Shown: positions 61,324 to 64,000 of the stretch, piece by piece | Layout: each line of letters begins with the position of its first letter | Numbering within the stretch: position 1 is the stretch's first letter | Assembly (NCBI GenBank): GCA_007134695.1 | Contig: SLKI01000016.1 | Span: forward strand, 1-64,000 | Direction of reading: 5' to 3' | Length of the DNA: 64,000 nt | Origin: Balneolaceae bacterium | GTDB taxonomy: Bacteria > Bacteroidota > Rhodothermia > Balneolales > Balneolaceae | Notes under the pieces: model-generated | Databases searched by the model: none | What the model was told of the DNA's origin: nothing | The model's input: only the letters and a program-made list of their open reading frames with translations | Translations under genes and position numbers: made by a program

Positions 61324-62379
61324 TTACAGTTCGGCAAGACGGCTCTTCAGCAGCTCGATCTTTGCAATCGGAGTTGGATCGACTCCATTGACAAGAGCCA
61401 GGTAGAAGCTTACCCAGTCTCCCAGTTGCACCAGAGAAAACTGCCGGGTAAGTCTCTCCTCCCCTCTTGTTGGAATACGAGTGGAGAAGACGGTCAAATC
61501 ATCTACCATCTCCTTCACAATTTGCATACGCTGTTTCACCTTGGGATGATCGGATTCGTCCTCCAGAATGATTACCGAGAGGCGGCCCGTCAAATGTGCA
61601 GTCTGTTCCCAACCGACAATCTCGTTGTGATTCATCTCCGGGATCTGATTGCCATATGCAAGTACCTTGGAGTTCTCTTCGAACTGGCACCGCCATCGCA
61701 AACCGACCGGGCCGGTCAGGCCGCCGCCGGTGTAGATGATCGGTAAAGTATCCTGAATCTCCCGGGCGATCTCCAATGCCCGGTTTTCATCCAGGTCACT
61801 CAATACTTCACCCTGCTCCCTGAGGTGTGCCTGTGTAGTCTCCAATACTTCAATCGGCTGATCGATATATCCCAGATCATGGAAAAGTCGAAATAGTGGG
61901 ACAAAACTGTATGCAAGGGCTGCTCTCGGGGGCATTCCGCCCGGAATTTTGACATATCCATAACCCTCTCCGGATGACTCTACGAGAAGTCGGCCGCCGG
62001 ACGTAACGGCTACAATCTGTGCACCCTGTTCACGTGCCTGCTCAAGCGATGAAAGAGTCTCTTCGGTGTTCCCCGAAAAACTGCATGCAACAAAAAGGGT
62101 ATAATCATCAACCCAGGCGGGAATATCATAATCTCTGTTCACATAAACGGGAACCGGACAGCTATCCAGAGAGTAGGCACGCAGCAGATCGGCACCGATC
62201 GCCGACCCTCCCATTCCGGCAAAACAGATATTTTTAATACGATCCGCTCGAATACCCCACTCCACCTTTTTGGTGAACTCAACAGCTTCCTGCCAGTGAG
62301 ACGGAAAGTTGATCAGGTGATCCCACATTCCATCTCGGTCGACCTGCCGAATATAGTCGGGGGTGATTTTAACTTTCAT
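61324..62379 (-). CDS. Bifunctional phosphoglucose/phosphomannose isomerase
   Basis: The 351-residue protein is the SIS-domain isomerase that interconverts glucose-6-phosphate, mannose-6-phosphate and fructose-6-phosphate. It shows CFAGMGGSAIGADLLRAYSL (first SIS motif), ACSFSGNTEETLSSL (phosphate-binding), GGMPPRAALAYSF and the catalytic MNHNEIVGW (Glu and His). It overlaps ptsI by 11 bases and precedes birA by four bases. Confidence 0.95.
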   Translation of the reverse strand: MKVKITPDYIRQVDRDGMWDHLINFPSHWQEAVEFTKKVEWGIRADRIKNICFAGMGGSAIGADLLRAYSLDSCPVPVYVNRDYDIPAWVDDYTLFVACSFSGNTEETLSSLEQAREQGAQIVAVTSGGRLLVESSGEGYGYVKIPGGMPPRAALAYSFVPLFRLFHDLGYIDQPIEVLETTQAHLREQGEVLSDLDENRALEIAREIQDTLPIIYTGGGLTGPVGLRWRCQFEENSKVLAYGNQIPEMNHNEIVGWEQTAHLTGRLSVIILEDESDHPKVKQRMQIVKEMVDDLTVFSTRIPTRGEERLTRQFSLVQLGDWVSFYLALVNGVDPTPIAKIELLKSRLAEL

Positions 62380-64000
62380 CCGTCAAATACCTCTCTTTCC
62401 ATTTGCGAATAATTTTTTCGGACTGATGGAGCCCTTCACTTTCGATCAGCTCTCTGTACAGATTTTCCATCGTTTCCAGATCCAGACTGCATATCAATTT
62501 TTTAACTGCCGGGATCGACATCGTATTCATGCTGAGTTCCCGGATACCCATACCGAGAAGTGCAGATGCGAGGATCGGTTTACCTGCCATCTCGCCACAT
62601 ACGCTTAAAGGTATTCCTTCCTTTTCAGCAGCTTCCGCTGTCATCCGGATCAATTTGAGCACAGAAGGGTGACTCGACCGAAACAGTTTCGAAACGCGTT
62701 CGTTCCCCCTATCCGTGGCCATTACGTATTGTGTCAGATCATTGGAGCCTATACTCATAAAATCGACATACCGGGCAGCTTCTCGAGCCTGTAAAGCGAT
62801 GGAAGGTACTTCAACCATCACACCTACCGGCAGCTTGCCGATGGATTCGGCCTGGATTCCGTCTCTTGACCTGATCATATCCCGAATCCGTTTTTTCGCT
62901 GTACGGATTTCACTGACATCGCTCACCATCGGAAGAAGGATCCGAACCCGTTCGGGGTAAATTTCTGCCGAAGCGATCACAGCCTCGACCTGTTTATCGA
63001 AAAGATCCGTTTCGTCCAGGAGCATACGCATACCACGCCATCCCAGGTACGGATTGGCCTCACTGACCCGGCTGCCGGGAAATTTGTCTCCGCCGATATC
63101 CAGCAGCCGGATCGTAACCGGGTCCGGTGCTGACTCCTCGAGAACTTTCTGATAAAATTCTGCGTGCCGGTCGACATCAAAATAGCCATGACTCAAAAAG
63201 AGGGTTTCGGTTCGAAGAAGCCCGATCCCTTCAGCCCCATATTCCGTTACGTTTCTCAGTTCTTCGATAAATTCGATATTGGAACGCAGTGTAAACTCTT
63301 TGCCGCAGGCGGTCCGGTTCGGCTTTCGGCTGATGGAGATCGCCTGCTGACGAATCGCTTCGGAATCAAGCTCTCTTTTATTAAATATCTTGAGAATATT
63401 TTGATCGGGATCGAGTATCACCTCGCCTGTATTACCATCCACGGCTGCCATCCGTGTACTTTCAACTTTCGACCGCTTCCAGCCGGTACCGATGATGCAG
63501 GGAATTCCCAGTGATTGGGCAATGATCACCGCATGTGAGGTCGTCCCGCCATGCTGCATCACCACAGCCGAAATCCCGGAGTCACTGTATTCGACCATTT
63601 CAGAGGGAGAGAGCTCATCGACAAAAATGACGGCACCCTTGAAATCGCGCCGGGCAGTTTCGGGATCGCCGATCTGATAAATCATGCGGTCACGCAGTGA
63701 CTGCAGGTCGATGATCCGATCTTTGATCCAGTCCCGGCCGGTTTGATTGAGGAGCTGAATATATTCGTTGAATGCATGATAGAGCGCAAAAACAGCCTGC
63801 CGGTTCTCTTCCCGGATCAGGTGTTCGATCTGCCCGAACAGTTCCGGATCCCGGACTATCTGAATCTGAGCCTCGAGAATTTCCCGGATCTCCCGGTCAC
63901 TTTGAGTGTTCTGCAAATTGCTCAACTGTTTATCAACATGTTCGAGCACTTGCCTGGCCTTTTCGATCTCTCTCTCTTCATCTTTCCGATCGATCTTTCC
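62369..64000 (-). CDS. ptsI: Phosphoenolpyruvate-protein phosphotransferase (PTS enzyme I), 5' end outside window
   Basis: The frame is open to the right edge, giving the C-terminal 543 residues of an enzyme normally near 575. The phospho-His swivel segment reads QHGGTTSHAVIIAQSLGIP (GGxTSHxAI-type; His preserved), and the PEP-binding barrel has GIGLLRTETLFLSH, the SIGSNDLTQYVMATDRGNE segment and CGEMAGKP near the end. It passes phosphate from PEP to HPr. The GTG at 63949 is internal, not the start, because the frame continues upstream with helix-like sequence. Confidence 0.95.
   Translation of the reverse strand, partial: GKIDRKDEEREIEKARQVLEHVDKQLSNLQNTQSDREIREILEAQIQIVRDPELFGQIEHLIREENRQAVFALYHAFNEYIQLLNQTGRDWIKDRIIDLQSLRDRMIYQIGDPETARRDFKGAVIFVDELSPSEMVEYSDSGISAVVMQHGGTTSHAVIIAQSLGIPCIIGTGWKRSKVESTRMAAVDGNTGEVILDPDQNILKIFNKRELDSEAIRQQAISISRKPNRTACGKEFTLRSNIEFIEELRNVTEYGAEGIGLLRTETLFLSHGYFDVDRHAEFYQKVLEESAPDPVTIRLLDIGGDKFPGSRVSEANPYLGWRGMRMLLDETDLFDKQVEAVIASAEIYPERVRILLPMVSDVSEIRTAKKRIRDMIRSRDGIQAESIGKLPVGVMVEVPSIALQAREAARYVDFMSIGSNDLTQYVMATDRGNERVSKLFRSSHPSVLKLIRMTAEAAEKEGIPLSVCGEMAGKPILASALLGMGIRELSMNTMSIPAVKKLICSLDLETMENLYRELIESEGLHQSEKIIRKWKERYLTDES

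Overview
The window is a stretch of ordinary bacterial chromosome, dense with genes and of roughly balanced base composition. It carries 51 protein genes, 2 of them cut by the window edges, and one tRNA. The gene set suggests the Bacteroidota-like FCB group, probably a Balneolales/Rhodothermales relative. Pointers are a TonB receptor with a carboxypeptidase-regulatory-like N-terminal domain, many secreted peptidases, DUF885, NRDE/TANGO2 and UPF0316 proteins, and three possible Bacteroidota-type -7 elements (TAnnTTTG). A BCCT osmolyte carrier, a tandem universal stress protein and two CPA2 antiporters fit a saline habitat. The lineage is an inference from content; there is no rRNA here.

Layout, left to right. 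1-5 kb: the recG end, a TauE/SafE exporter, mutS2 and hemD. 5-15 kb: an operon of an AhpD-like protein, a POTRA-less Omp85-type barrel and hemD; an SGNH-like hydrolase; hemG; a YeeZ-like reductase; a MntR/DtxR regulator; a periplasmic thioredoxin; and a multi-membrane-span SpoIIE phosphatase. 15-19 kb: an NRDE protein, a periplasmic TPR protein, and a three-gene hipB-hipS-hipT toxin-antitoxin locus with three operators at an exact 40-bp period. 19-28 kb: an alpha/beta hydrolase, rluB, scpB, an AstE-like deacylase coupled to a GCS2-CBS fusion, and priA. 28-36 kb: DUF885 peptidase, BCCT carrier, stress protein, M1 peptidase and amidohydrolase. 36-41 kb: the nadBCA operon and hisS. 41-46 kb: two antiporters. 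46-54 kb: an M28 peptidase, lysA, an M19 dipeptidase, a BNR lipoprotein and gltX. 54-58 kb: a lipoprotein-TonB receptor pair, an SDR protein, YjbQ and UPF0316. 58-64 kb: tRNA-Ser(GCT), then the minus-strand cluster ptsI, a phosphoglucose/phosphomannose isomerase, birA, tilS and hpt.

Together these describe a heterotroph that degrades peptides and manages osmotic and ion stress, plus housekeeping for haem, NAD, lysine, DNA repair and translation. The clearest accessory system is the hipBST locus. The most unusual sequence-level signal is a set of short, partly decayed tandem duplications, several lying exactly across stop codons (hemD, the alpha/beta hydrolase, DUF885 and M1 peptidase are the clearest) and others in leaders or next to a start codon. 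Residue-level oddities include a PriA that appears to have lost one of its two zinc sites, an EIIA-like domain without the usual phospho-histidine on an antiporter, and an SDR protein without the YxxxK motif.
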